A stretch of 64,000 nt of DNA from an uncultured bacterium (GTDB lineage: Bacteria; Oederibacteriota; PGYV01; Palsa-1178), in the NCBI GenBank assembly GCA_937889595.1, contig CALAOR010000064.1, positions 62,001 to 126,000 of the forward strand, in the 5' to 3' direction. Position 1 is the first letter of the stretch; every line of letters begins with the position of its first letter. The notes beneath the pieces were generated by a model. That model was not told the DNA's origin, did not search any database, and was given only the letters and a program-made list of their open reading frames with translations. Position numbers and translations under genes: made by a program. Below are positions 8,640-17,222 of the stretch, in pieces.

Positions 8640-10046
8640 TTGATAAAAATTCAATTTTTCGGAGCGGCAAGGGAAGTAACCGGTTCGATGCATGTCCTTG
8701 AAAAAGACGGATACAGGCTGCTGGTGGACTGCGGAATGATACAGGGGAAAAGAAAGGAATCATATGACCGCAACAGGAACATAGCTTTTCCGGCGTATGA
8801 CATAAATGCCATGATATTGACGCACGCCCATATAGACCACAGCGGTAATATCCCCACCCTTATTAAACAGGGTTTTAAGGGAAATGTTTACTGCTCGCAT
8901 GCCACCAGGGATTTATGCGAATTGATGCTTCCTGATTCCGCTTATGTGCAGCTAAAGGACCTGGAATACGTCAATAAAAAGCGTTTAAAGCAGGGCAAGA
9001 CATTATTTGAGCCGTTATATTCGCTAGAGGAGGCTGAAGCCTCGCTTAATTTCTTTGTGACCAAGAATCTGGGCGAGAAAATATCATTCAGGGAGGATAT
9101 TACCGGTTATCTTCTTAACGCGGGGCATATATTGGGATCCACTATGGCTGTAATAAAATTACAGGAAAAAGACAGGGAAGTAAAAATAGGTTTTACGGGT
9201 GACTTAGGGCGAAAAAGCCTGCCAATACTCGCGGACCCGGACCAGATAAGGGATGTGGATTATCTTGTGGTTGAATCAACTTATGGGGGCCGCGACCACA
9301 AACCCATAGCCACGGCATATTCCAGGCTGTCTTCCATAGTAACTGATACATATAACAAGGGCGGCAAGATAATAATACCGGTTTTTGCAGTGGAGCGGGC
9401 CCAGGAAGTCCTGTATGTATTAAATAAACTTTTTCTGTCGGGAAAAATCCCGGCAATGCCTGTTTTCGTTGATTCGCCGCTTACCGTGAAAGTTACCGAA
9501 GTATTTAACAGGCACGCGGAGTGTTTTGACAAGGACATGCTCAAGTTCATAGCTGATAATAACGACCCGTTTCACCTTGGTCTTGTGAAATACACGGCCA
9601 GCGTGGATGAATCAAAAGCTATCAATGATTATGAAAAACCCTGTATTATATTATCCGCGACAGGCATGTGCGAAGCGGGACGGATACTCCACCACCTGAA
9701 GAATAATATCGGAAACCCGAAGAATACCATATTAATCGTGGGATACCAGGCTGTCAATACCCTGGGACGCCGTCTTGTTGAAGGCGACAAGATCGTCAAG
9801 ATATTCGGCGATTCATACAATGTACAGGCGCAGGTTATCGTTATAAATGAATTTTCAGGCCACGCTGGCCAGAAAGAACTGATAAAGTTCATACAGGCTA
9901 CCGCGAAAATGAGCGAAGGCCGGTTAAAGAAAGTTTTTCTGGTACATGGCGAAGAGGGCCAGCAGGAGGAACTGATAAACGCTCTGCATGTCTGCGGAAT
10001 GCAGAATGTGGACAACCCCGGGCCGGGCGAGGAAGTTATCCTTTGA
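8640..10046 (+). CDS. MBL-fold beta-CASP ribonuclease/RNA-processing exonuclease family
   Basis: 468 residues starting at TTG (8640) after CCGGAGG. The metallo-beta-lactamase part holds THAHIDHSG (H-x-H-x-D-H metal site), GHILGS and FTGDLGR (metal-binding His and Asp). The beta-CASP insert and end contain ESTYGG, SPLTVKVTEVF and a C-terminal segment with NEFSGHAGQKEL, the beta-CASP His. This arrangement matches the Ysh1/CPSF73-like group (KH-less), known as RNA endo/exonucleases. No signal peptide. It overlaps ftsE by 4 nt (TTGA), so it is co-translated with the cell-division genes; no functional reason for that link is known to me. Confidence 0.88.
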   Translation: MIKIQFFGAAREVTGSMHVLEKDGYRLLVDCGMIQGKRKESYDRNRNIAFPAYDINAMILTHAHIDHSGNIPTLIKQGFKGNVYCSHATRDLCELMLPDSAYVQLKDLEYVNKKRLKQGKTLFEPLYSLEEAEASLNFFVTKNLGEKISFREDITGYLLNAGHILGSTMAVIKLQEKDREVKIGFTGDLGRKSLPILADPDQIRDVDYLVVESTYGGRDHKPIATAYSRLSSIVTDTYNKGGKIIIPVFAVERAQEVLYVLNKLFLSGKIPAMPVFVDSPLTVKVTEVFNRHAECFDKDMLKFIADNNDPFHLGLVKYTASVDESKAINDYEKPCIILSATGMCEAGRILHHLKNNIGNPKNTILIVGYQAVNTLGRRLVEGDKIVKIFGDSYNVQAQVIVINEFSGHAGQKELIKFIQATAKMSEGRLKKVFLVHGEEGQQEELINALHVCGMQNVDNPGPGEEVIL

Positions 10047-10699
10047 TAAAATTCAACCATGTTTACAAAGTATTTGAAAAGGATATCAAAGCTTTGGATG
10101 ATGTCTCCTTTTCCATAGAAAAAGGCGAGTTTATTTTCATAACCGGGCCTTCGGGCGCTGGTAAGACAACCGTATTTAACCTGCTATACAGGGAAGAAAC
10201 AGCCGATATGGGGACCATATTCGTCGAAGATACCGACATATCGCATCTGCATAATTCCAAGATACCTTTTTACAGAAGGCGTATAGGATTTGTTTTTCAG
10301 GATTTTAAGCTTTTATTTGACCGGTCGATATTTGAGAACATAGCCCTGCCTCTTGTAATTACCGGCGCGCCGCAGGAATTTATACGAAAAACGGTCACTG
10401 AGGCCATAAATAAAATAGGGCTTGCCGGCAGGGAAAATTTAAATCCATGGCACTTATCCGGCGGTGAAAAGCAAAAAACAGCAATCGCCCGCGCGACCAT
10501 ATTAAACCCTCCCTTTATCATGGCTGATGAACCTACCGGGAACCTGGACGAGGACAGTTCCTGGCAGATAATGAATATGTTTCAGGAACTTAATAAAAAA
10601 GGGACAACCATAATGATCGCGTCGCATAACAAGGAAATTACGGCGAAAATGGCAAAACGCGTGATAAGGCTCGAAGCGGGCTCTGTGGCGGCTGTATGA
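10043..10699 (+). CDS. ftsE: Cell-division ABC transporter ATPase FtsE
   Basis: 218 residues, full length, TTG start overlapping the previous stop. Walker A GPSGAGKTTVF, signature LSGGEKQK, Walker B FIMADEPTGNLD and the switch His in IASHNKEI are all present. FtsE partners FtsX (next gene, 4-nt overlap) at the septum and powers activation of peptidoglycan hydrolases through EnvC-type proteins (gene after that). Q-loop FVFQDFKLLFD is the one typical of FtsE/LolD-type ATPases. Confidence 0.93.
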   Translation: MIKFNHVYKVFEKDIKALDDVSFSIEKGEFIFITGPSGAGKTTVFNLLYREETADMGTIFVEDTDISHLHNSKIPFYRRRIGFVFQDFKLLFDRSIFENIALPLVITGAPQEFIRKTVTEAINKIGLAGRENLNPWHLSGGEKQKTAIARATILNPPFIMADEPTGNLDEDSSWQIMNMFQELNKKGTTIMIASHNKEITAKMAKRVIRLEAGSVAAV

Positions 10700-11574
10700 G
10701 GTGGTTAAGGGAAGTGTTCTTAAATTTCAGGCGAAGCGGTTTCATGAGCCTGATATCGATCGGAACCATAATACTCGCGGTAACGGCCCTGGGCGGTTAC
10801 TACCTGATAAACGAATCGATTATCTACACGGTAAAAAGAGTGCAGCAGAAAGTTGAAGTTGTTGTGTTCCTGCATGACGGCCTTGAAAAAGAAAAGATAG
10901 ACAATATAATAACCGAGGCGCAGTCATCGCTTTCCGTACAGGAAATAAAGTTCACGTCAAAAGAAGACGCATATAACGAGTTTTTAAAGGACCCTGATCT
11001 GGCCGAAATTATGAAAACTTTTGACGGCAACCCACTGCCCGACTCAATAAATGTAAAGCTAAAGGAATATTCAAAGGACAATATAAATAAAATAGTTAAG
11101 TTTTTTGACTCCAAGGAAGGCGTCGAGGACATTCAATACGGCGGCAACGAGATTGAAACACTGATCAACATCATTAATGTTGTTAAAATGATAGCCGGGG
11201 CCGCGGGTATAATATTCATTGTATCCGCGCTGCTTGTGGTGTCAAATATAATAAAACTGACCGTGTACGCGAGGCGGCAGGATATATATATATTCAGGAT
11301 GATTGGTGCCTCGGAATCGTTCATACGAATGCCGTTTATTACCGAGGGAATTGTCCATGGATTCATAGGTGGCCTGACAGGCTGGGGGCTGTTGTACGCA
11401 GTTATCAGTATTTTGATAAGCCAGATCAGGAAGGAAACCGGGATAGACCTGTCGGAATTTTATCTTTTTTCCCCCGACTTCTTTAATATCAAATTCATGC
11501 TTGCTTCCATAGGCACGGGTACCCTTTTGGGATTTACCGGAGCCTTATTCGCACAGGGGAGACTTTTCAAGTGA
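10696..11574 (+). CDS. ftsX: Cell-division permease-like protein FtsX
   Basis: 292 residues. First helix near 20-42, then a periplasmic domain of about 110 residues (FLHDGLEKEKIDNI ... KEGVEDIQYGG), then three helices near 160-182, 205-225 and 262-282: the four-helix FtsX topology. Overlaps ftsE and the EnvC-like gene by 4 nt at each end. It transmits FtsE ATP hydrolysis across the membrane to the hydrolase activator. The start has no strong ribosome site, as expected for coupling. Confidence 0.92.
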   Translation: MRWLREVFLNFRRSGFMSLISIGTIILAVTALGGYYLINESIIYTVKRVQQKVEVVVFLHDGLEKEKIDNIITEAQSSLSVQEIKFTSKEDAYNEFLKDPDLAEIMKTFDGNPLPDSINVKLKEYSKDNINKIVKFFDSKEGVEDIQYGGNEIETLINIINVVKMIAGAAGIIFIVSALLVVSNIIKLTVYARRQDIYIFRMIGASESFIRMPFITEGIVHGFIGGLTGWGLLYAVISILISQIRKETGIDLSEFYLFSPDFFNIKFMLASIGTGTLLGFTGALFAQGRLFK

Positions 11575-12776
11575 TGCAAAGGACGGCGCGCTGCCTGATG
11601 CTTTTGGCTTTTTTTTGGCCGCTTCAGGCAGGGCTGGCTTTTGACCTTAAGGCGGCTGTAATAAAGGAGGAAGTCAGGGACTATAAAACCAATCTTGACA
11701 AAACAAAGAACGACTTAACTTCGATCAAGGAAGCAATTAAGCTCCAGCGCGAAACAATACTGAAGGAAAAATTCCGCGAAAAAGCAACCACAAAATACAT
11801 ACAAAAAATCGACAAGGAACTGGATATAACACGGAAGGAACTTTCGGTATATAAGAATAATATAGTAGTGCTTCAAGCGGGTATTGGCGACCTGGATTCA
11901 AGGATAAAAGAAAACGAAAGAGAAAAAAAAAGCAGGGAAAAAGCCGTTATGTCTGCCTTAAGAAGGCAGTATGAGAAGCAGGATAAGACATACCTGAAGT
12001 TTTTGTTCAAATCCGGGGGCATATCGGATTTTATCAAAAGATATAAGTTTGTAAAAATACTCTCGCGCAAGAACGCAGAAGCCGTGGAACAGTACATGAT
12101 GCTTATGGAAAAACTTCAGTCTGACAAAGCTGCTATTTTGGATTACAAAAGCGAACTTGATTCCGTCAAAAAGGACAAGGAACTGCAGTGGAAACGCTTC
12201 AGGGATGAATCCTGGCAGAAAAGGGCCGTGCTTAAGGGCATACGATCAAATATAAAAGAACGCGGGAAAATGATCAAAGAACTTGAACTCTCGGCAAGAA
12301 AACTTACCAAACTGCTGGATACCATGGAAGCGTCGGTTGAACTGTCCGACAAGGATGCTGAAACGGCATTTTCGCAGAATAAGGGAAAATTTCCATGGCC
12401 GGTTGATTCGGGCAATATACTGGCAAAGTTCGGGAAATACAAACATCCGCAGTTCAAAACAATTGTGGAGAACCGGGGGCTGCACATAAGCGAAAGTTAC
12501 GGCGCGCCGGTTTATTCGATCTTTTCCGGCGTTGTTAAATACGCCGATTGGTTTGAGGGCTACGGGAAAATGATAGTCATATTCCACGGCGGCGGATATT
12601 ACAGCATCTACGCGCATCTTTCGGAAATAAACGAGTCCAAAGGCAGCCAGGTGGGTATAAAGCAGGTCATAGGCAGGGTCGGTGATACGGAGTCTTTTTA
12701 CGGAGATGAATTATATTTTGAACTGAGAAATAAGGGTACCCCTGTTGATCCGCTAAAATACCTGAAAAAAAGATAA
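11571..12776 (+). CDS. envC: EnvC-like murein hydrolase activator (coiled coil plus degenerate LytM domain)
   Basis: 401 residues. N-terminal signal peptide (LLAFFWPLQAGLAF), a long coiled coil (about 30-250, rich in K/E/L heptads), and a C-terminal M23/LytM domain (about 285-400). The domain keeps YSIYAHLSE, but the first metal site reads GLHISESYGAP rather than H-x-x-x-D and the last reads ELYFELR where active enzymes have H-x-H (HLHFE). Loss of metal ligands is the hallmark of EnvC-type activators, which bind FtsX and switch on amidases without cutting peptidoglycan. Operon order ftsE-ftsX-envC supports this. Confidence 0.9.
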   Translation: MMQRTARCLMLLAFFWPLQAGLAFDLKAAVIKEEVRDYKTNLDKTKNDLTSIKEAIKLQRETILKEKFREKATTKYIQKIDKELDITRKELSVYKNNIVVLQAGIGDLDSRIKENEREKKSREKAVMSALRRQYEKQDKTYLKFLFKSGGISDFIKRYKFVKILSRKNAEAVEQYMMLMEKLQSDKAAILDYKSELDSVKKDKELQWKRFRDESWQKRAVLKGIRSNIKERGKMIKELELSARKLTKLLDTMEASVELSDKDAETAFSQNKGKFPWPVDSGNILAKFGKYKHPQFKTIVENRGLHISESYGAPVYSIFSGVVKYADWFEGYGKMIVIFHGGGYYSIYAHLSEINESKGSQVGIKQVIGRVGDTESFYGDELYFELRNKGTPVDPLKYLKKR

Positions 12777-12811
12777 AATATGGAGGAAATAAGGTCCCTG
12801 CTTCAAACGCC

Positions 12812-13912
12812 CTATCTTTTGACTTTCATCAGTACGCCCAGGCCGATGAGCAGGAAAAACATGTTGGCCATCCAGGCCGCGAAAACCGGCGGCATAGCCC
12901 CGACCTTTCCCAATGAAAGACCTACGGTGACAAAACCCATATAAAAGAAGGATATTACTATGGTTGTAATGAATCCCAATGCCGCATTTAAGAAGCTCCT
13001 TGTGGTTGAGAACATGAACGGTATGGAGATGCCGAGTAACGCAAAAATGAAAGCGGCAAAAGGGAAGGCAAGCTTTAAGTTCATATTGGTTTCTTCTTCG
13101 CCCGCTGAAAATCCGCTTTCTTTCAGGAGTTTTATAAGTTTATTGAGCCTGAATATGTTTACCGTCAGGGTGTCTTCCGGGCTTTTTCTTCTGACCACGA
13201 AGTCTTCAGGCGCGTCCTTTACCTCAAGCGTGTATAAAGGTGATTTTTCTATACCGGTCTCAATGTTGTTGGAAAATTTACGGTGGACCGCGTCTTTTAA
13301 CAGCCATTTATCCTTGTCCCATGTACCTTCCCTGGCGTCAAGGCGTTCAGTTATATTGAAATTATTATCAATAGTAAGTATACAAACACCCCGCATTAAT
13401 CCAATCAACCCGTCGAAATACTTTATGTAAAACACCTTGCCTCCGGACGAAAGTTTTGCCAGGTCCTGGCGTATTTCAGTGGATGTATTGCCGTTCTTTT
13501 CTATGAGCACATTCTTTATATAGTTGGCTTTCTCGTATGAACTGGAAACAACTGTTTCGTTAAATACAATGGTGAACAGGCTCACAACAAGGGCGAATGC
13601 GAGGATGGGTTTTATCAGGGAAAAAAAATCGATGCCCGCTGATTTCATGGCGTTTAATTCATTGGTCCTGTTTAACTGGCTGAAAACATACAATATGGAA
13701 AGAAGTATGGAGAAAGGAAGCGCTTCAGTGGCTAAAAAAGGAAGCTTGCAGACAAAGTAATTAATAACAAGCAAAAGCGGGGGCTTGTGGCTCAGCATGA
13801 CGGGGGTTTCGTCAATCAGGTTCGAGATCAGTATGAATAATACTATGGCCGAGATAATCAGGAAAAATGATTTGATAATTTCATTAAGTATATACCTGTA
13901 AAGTATTTTCAT
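12812..13912 (-). CDS. lptG: LptF/LptG-family lipopolysaccharide export permease, downstream copy
   Basis: 366 residues, YjgP/YjgQ family. N-terminal helices near 13-33 and 60-82 plus about 100-122, a periplasmic beta-jellyroll-like middle (about 130-260), and three C-terminal helices from about 275. It pairs with the next gene upstream on this strand (4-nt overlap) to form the LptFG core that, with LptB2C, extracts LPS from the inner membrane. Called LptG from gene order only (second after lptF, as in E. coli). Convergent with envC, with 35 nt between and no obvious terminator. Confidence 0.85.
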   Translation of the reverse strand: MKILYRYILNEIIKSFFLIISAIVLFILISNLIDETPVMLSHKPPLLLVINYFVCKLPFLATEALPFSILLSILYVFSQLNRTNELNAMKSAGIDFFSLIKPILAFALVVSLFTIVFNETVVSSSYEKANYIKNVLIEKNGNTSTEIRQDLAKLSSGGKVFYIKYFDGLIGLMRGVCILTIDNNFNITERLDAREGTWDKDKWLLKDAVHRKFSNNIETGIEKSPLYTLEVKDAPEDFVVRRKSPEDTLTVNIFRLNKLIKLLKESGFSAGEEETNMNLKLAFPFAAFIFALLGISIPFMFSTTRSFLNAALGFITTIVISFFYMGFVTVGLSLGKVGAMPPVFAAWMANMFFLLIGLGVLMKVKR

Positions 13913-15057
13913 CCCAGGGATACCTTCTTTTTAAAATATGGTCTTATTGCCATGAAAACAAGAAGCAGCAGCCCAAAGCCGACCAGGAATATATTGGGCA
14001 GCCAGACAGCCAGAAAATAATTCCACTGTCCCTTGTACCCGTAATTTTGCCCGGTCGATAACAGCACGTAGTATATGAATATGAGCACCAGGGAAAAGGC
14101 GATGCCGCCTATACGTCCGCCTTTTTTTGTCATCAGCCCGAGCGGTATGCCGACTATGGCAAAAGCGATGACCGCGAATGGTATGGAAAATTTTTTATGA
14201 AATTCAATGAAAAGCCAGTTTTTGTCATGCTTGCTTTCTTTGCCTTTTTTTATTTCTGCGGCGATCTCTTCGCCTGTCATTTCCCGGGTGCCTTTTATGT
14301 CATCCGGTTCGTTCCTGTTCTTAAACAGGCCCTTTATGTCAAGGTCGACATAGTTCGTATTATAAAAGATCTGGCTTAATTTGTCCGGGTCCGCGTATGA
14401 ACCAAGCTGTATGATGCCGTTTTTAAGCTTCAAAGCGAGCCTGTAGCTTTTATCGTCGTTGATTATTTCCCCTTCGCGGGATAAGATAACTTTAGCCGGG
14501 GTGTCGGGGCTGGTATTGTCCTTGACAAAAACTATCACATTTTTAAGCAGGTCGTTTTTGCTGTCCTTGTCGCCTATATAAAACACATAATCGTCAAAAC
14601 TATTGATGAAAACATGTTTCTGGATCAGCATTCCCGAGCGTTTCTGGATAATGTCATAATATATTTTTTTGTAAGTCAGGTTGGCGGCGGGCAGTACGTA
14701 ATTATTGAACAATATCATTATTATTGTCACAAAAACAGCGAGGTATATGGAAGGCAGCACTATTGATCTTACGCTGATGCCCGAGGCCTGCATGCCGTGG
14801 TATTCGTTGTCCTGCACTATCCTGGAATAGGTGAGCAGGATGCCCACTAAAAAAGCCATGGGTACCGTGACTGCGACTGTGGAAGGCAGCAGCAATATAA
14901 GCAGCTGTCCGACCTTGAAAAGGCTGACCCCGTACTCTATGACAAGGTCGCTCATGACAAAAAGGGAGTTCATTATAAGAAAGAAAGTAAAAATGAAAAA
15001 ACTAATCAATGACACCATGGATACTTCCTTGATTATACTTTTATTAAGGATCTTCAT
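13909..15057 (-). CDS. lptF: LptF/LptG-family lipopolysaccharide export permease, upstream copy
   Basis: 382 residues, same fold as its downstream neighbour: helices near 13-35, 55-78 and 98-120, a periplasmic domain with VILSREGEIINDDKSYRL, then C-terminal helices with FSIPFAVIAFAIVGIPLGL, a strongly conserved family stretch. The pair is translationally coupled. Presence of LptFG implies an outer membrane with LPS or a similar glycolipid. The 108-nt spacer upstream holds the tandem repeat G. The LptF/LptG split is by order, not by sequence. Confidence 0.87.
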   Translation of the reverse strand: MKILNKSIIKEVSMVSLISFFIFTFFLIMNSLFVMSDLVIEYGVSLFKVGQLLILLLPSTVAVTVPMAFLVGILLTYSRIVQDNEYHGMQASGISVRSIVLPSIYLAVFVTIIMILFNNYVLPAANLTYKKIYYDIIQKRSGMLIQKHVFINSFDDYVFYIGDKDSKNDLLKNVIVFVKDNTSPDTPAKVILSREGEIINDDKSYRLALKLKNGIIQLGSYADPDKLSQIFYNTNYVDLDIKGLFKNRNEPDDIKGTREMTGEEIAAEIKKGKESKHDKNWLFIEFHKKFSIPFAVIAFAIVGIPLGLMTKKGGRIGGIAFSLVLIFIYYVLLSTGQNYGYKGQWNYFLAVWLPNIFLVGFGLLLLVFMAIRPYFKKKVSLG

Positions 15058-15108
15058 TTTAATTTTATTCCTTTTTTTATCCGGTTCCGCCCGAATGAAA
15101 GACGCGGC

Positions 15109-15165
15109 CCCCGCCGAAGCTTTAGCGAAGGAGGGGCACCCCGCCGAAGCCTTGGCGAAGGAGGG
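15109..15165. repeat. Tandem GCCGAAGC-type hairpin repeat (family G)
   Basis: Two adjacent units, 15109-15136 and 15139-15165, each of the form CCCCGCCGAAGC, TTTA or CTTG, then GCGAAGGAGGGG. Each can fold by CCCC/GGGG and GC/GC pairing. They fill the gap between lptF and the glycosyltransferase. Near-identical short units occur, as I recall, in spacers of many environmental bacterial genomes. Confidence 0.8.
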
Positions 15166-16614
15166 TTATTTTAACCCTTCAAAATAGTCCATATAATATT
15201 TTCTCATGCTTATGCCCGGTATTGCAACATCAATTTCTTTGGTGAAAATCCGGGTCTTGAAAAATTCCGCCATTTCCCAGCTCTCCCATGGTTCAGAGTA
15301 AACAAACAGACAGTTAAAGCCATGCAGTTTTTCATAGCCGGTCCAGAACCTGTAATTTTTGTTTGACTCGTGTTTGATAAGAATATAAAATTCCGGCTGT
15401 TTTGGCATGTAAAAACCGAGCAGGCTTGACATCTGGTAATGCCGTGAAGAAAGAAAAGTCCTGTCTTTCGCGGGAAGCCTTTGGTACTCGGCGTCAACCC
15501 CGGCAGCGAGTTCTTTAAAACCGTAGGTTTTTTTCAGAGGATTGTATTTTTCGGGAATAATAAAAATCGGGTTGACTGCCTGGATAAATGCAAAGATAAT
15601 TATCAGCATGCCCGACAATATGACAGCGGGAGAAACAACGTTGAAAATGCGTGTTTTTAACGACGAGAGATAGCCGGTTGCCAGGAAGAAAAGGGGCAGG
15701 AAGGTAAAAGCCGGCCAGTTGGCCTCAACCCTGTTTTTTAAGCTAAGTATGAAGAACGGAATGATTGTGACCCAGAAAAGGGTGGCAAAAGCAAAATCTA
15801 AATTAAACGCGGGTTTTTTTATGTTTTTAATGAAAACCGGGATGAAAAGAATAAATAACATCGGCGAGATAAGTCCGGCCTGCGATCCTAACAGCTCGAT
15901 AAAAAATTTAAGCGTAAAGCCGGATTGTGAGCCGCCGCGGATGAACAGGTACTTGACAGTCGCAAAGTCATGGACAAAATTCCAGTATATATAAGGTAGC
16001 GTAAGAAGAACGGTGAAAAGGGTAAAAAAAATGAAACCCTTCAGGTACTTTTTAAAAGTCCCTGTCAAAAGGAGAAATGTCGCCACCCCAAGATACACGG
16101 TTCCCATGGTCAGTTTTGACATTATGCCAAGGCCGAGTAAAATGCCGGCGTGCCCCCAGTGTATGTTGTTTTCCGGTTCTTCTATGATATAAGTCAGGCT
16201 ATAAAGGAATAAAGCGTAAAAGAAGACCATGACAGTGTCGTGCATCATTAAAACCGAACCAATCGCATAGATTAGCGATGAGTTCATTAAAAGCGTGTTT
16301 AAAAGGTTCTCTTTGTCAGCCGTGTCGGAGGGTTTAAATCTTTTATATGTGAAATACGCCGTGATCATGGTTGCAAGAGATAATAGCACTGCTCCAAGCC
16401 GTATGGTGAATACGGTGTTTATTTTAGTGAAAAATGTAAAGATCCAGATGACCAGTGCCGTCATGGGCCCCTGTTCATAATAGCCCCAGTCAAGATGCCT
16501 GGCCCACTGCCAGTAATAAGCCTCATCCCCGAGCAGAGGGAGATAATTGATATATATGAGGCGGATCAGCGTAATTATGCCAATAATGATAAAAATCAGG
16601 TGCTTGTTTTTCAT
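15166..16614 (-). CDS. GT39-type polyprenol-phosphate-sugar glycosyltransferase (ArnT/PMT-like membrane protein)
   Basis: 482 residues with about 10-11 hydrophobic segments. The first luminal loop has LPLLGDEAYYWQWARHLDWGY: the D-E and following Tyr/Trp pattern is the glycosyltransferase family 39 signature (dolichyl/undecaprenyl-phosphate-sugar users such as ArnT). Further LMMHDTVMVFFYALFLY is typical too. AAGGAGGACC precedes ATG. Such enzymes add a sugar or aminoarabinose-like group to lipid A, proteins or glycans; the acceptor cannot be told. Transcribed toward lptF, consistent with an envelope role. Confidence 0.85.
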   Translation of the reverse strand: MKNKHLIFIIIGIITLIRLIYINYLPLLGDEAYYWQWARHLDWGYYEQGPMTALVIWIFTFFTKINTVFTIRLGAVLLSLATMITAYFTYKRFKPSDTADKENLLNTLLMNSSLIYAIGSVLMMHDTVMVFFYALFLYSLTYIIEEPENNIHWGHAGILLGLGIMSKLTMGTVYLGVATFLLLTGTFKKYLKGFIFFTLFTVLLTLPYIYWNFVHDFATVKYLFIRGGSQSGFTLKFFIELLGSQAGLISPMLFILFIPVFIKNIKKPAFNLDFAFATLFWVTIIPFFILSLKNRVEANWPAFTFLPLFFLATGYLSSLKTRIFNVVSPAVILSGMLIIIFAFIQAVNPIFIIPEKYNPLKKTYGFKELAAGVDAEYQRLPAKDRTFLSSRHYQMSSLLGFYMPKQPEFYILIKHESNKNYRFWTGYEKLHGFNCLFVYSEPWESWEMAEFFKTRIFTKEIDVAIPGISMRKYYMDYFEGLK

Positions 16615-16642
16615 GGTCCTCCTTGAGTAATATGATACATAT

Positions 16643-16671
16643 AATATAAAACATTAATGGCTTATGGACAA
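16643..16671 (-). promoter_or_regulatory. Sigma70-type promoter of the GT39 gene
   Basis: Read on the minus strand: TTGTCC, 17-nt spacer, TATATT, ending 28 nt before the start codon. Both boxes match 4-5 of 6 consensus bases and the spacing is ideal. Confidence 0.6.
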
Positions 16672-16720
16672 GGGAAATTTAGGGGGGCAGAGGGGATAGA
16701 TTATACACTGCCTGAAAAGT

Positions 16721-16925
16721 CCTTAATGATAGGTCGCGTCCGGTGCGGATGAAATTTTTCTATGGATTGTGCGCTTGTATTATAAGGGTTTTAGTGGCGC
16801 ACAGGCCATAGAAAAATTTCATCCGCACCGGACACGATAAAGAATTTCATGGATTTATGGGGTTTTCCGGCAGCATTATTTATCAGTGTTAATACATTTT
16901 TCATGCAACTTTAATGGCCCTGCAA
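16721..16925. repeat. Structured repeat A, copy 1 (long covarying hairpin)
   Basis: The core 16735-16836 is a 31-bp stem with one mismatch (left arm ends TTTTTCTATGG, right arm begins CCATAGAAAAA) around a 40-nt middle that has its own 7-bp stem TGTGCGC/GCGCACA. Copy 2 is at 21481. The lead-in CCTTAATGATAGGTCG and the unpaired loop TATTATAAGGGTTTTAG are conserved between copies. Trailing fragments (TTTTCCG, CATGCAAC) are also shared, so the unit may reach about 16925. Lies in a 608-nt gene-free divergent spacer. Confidence 0.9.
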
Positions 16926-17036
16926 TGTCCAATATAACGTAGAGGTTCTTAAATAGTTAAAAAAATGTGAAGATTCACGAAATAAAGATAACCCGGCCTT
17001 AAGCAAGCCGGATATTGTTCTTTGTGCTATTTCCCT

Positions 17037-17067
17037 AAAAAAGCCCCTCAAAAAGAGGGGCTTTTTT
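17037..17067 (+). terminator. Bidirectional intrinsic terminator without an obvious upstream gene
   Basis: Stem GCCCCTC/GAGGGGC with an AAAAA loop, flanked by six A on the left and six T on the right, so it works on either strand. It sits between divergent genes, where neither neighbour needs termination. Confidence 0.85.
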
Positions 17068-17070
17068 ATA

Positions 17071-17115
17071 GGTCAAAACATTAAGATAGTAGAAAGCAGA
17101 GAGTAGTGGGTCAAA
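17071..17115. repeat. Stutter repeat H, copy 1
   Basis: GGTCAAAACATTAAGATAGT then AGAAAGCAGAGAGTAGTGGG. Related copies at 51326, 51575 and 55414 share GTCAAAACATT and runs of AGTAGA/GAGTAG. Confidence 0.7.
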
Positions 17116-17206
17116 TACAAGAAAAGCCGGGTAGTGGCGGCATATTATGCCGCCACCGGGGGAAACGTGAAGTTGGTTAATTATTTGTGGAAATTTATAC
17201 GATTTA

Positions 17207-17215
17207 TGCTATCAT
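17207..17215 (+). promoter_or_regulatory. Extended -10 promoter of the DEAD-box helicase gene, possibly leaderless
   Basis: TGCTATCAT is an extended -10 (TGn plus a 5/6 hexamer). Its end is 8 nt before ATG at 17223, where transcription would be expected to begin, and no ribosome-binding site precedes that ATG. A -35 (TTGTGG at 17185) is poorly spaced. Confidence 0.45.
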
Positions 17216-17222
17216 ATATCAC

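Larger units (their letters stand above)
16615..17222. other. Gene-free divergent spacer (608 nt)
   Basis: Between the minus-strand GT39 gene and the plus-strand DEAD-box gene. It holds, in order: the GT39 promoter, repeat A1, a small CCGGC/GCCGG hairpin near 16993, a strong terminator at 17037, repeat H1, a perfect 11-bp hairpin (17134-17156, GTGGCGGCATA and its complement) and the helicase promoter. No open frame with coding character was seen. Confidence 0.75.

Noticed and set aside
14831-15187. Track ORF, 118 aa on plus strand
   Set aside because: Antisense to lptF and then through the tandem G repeat.
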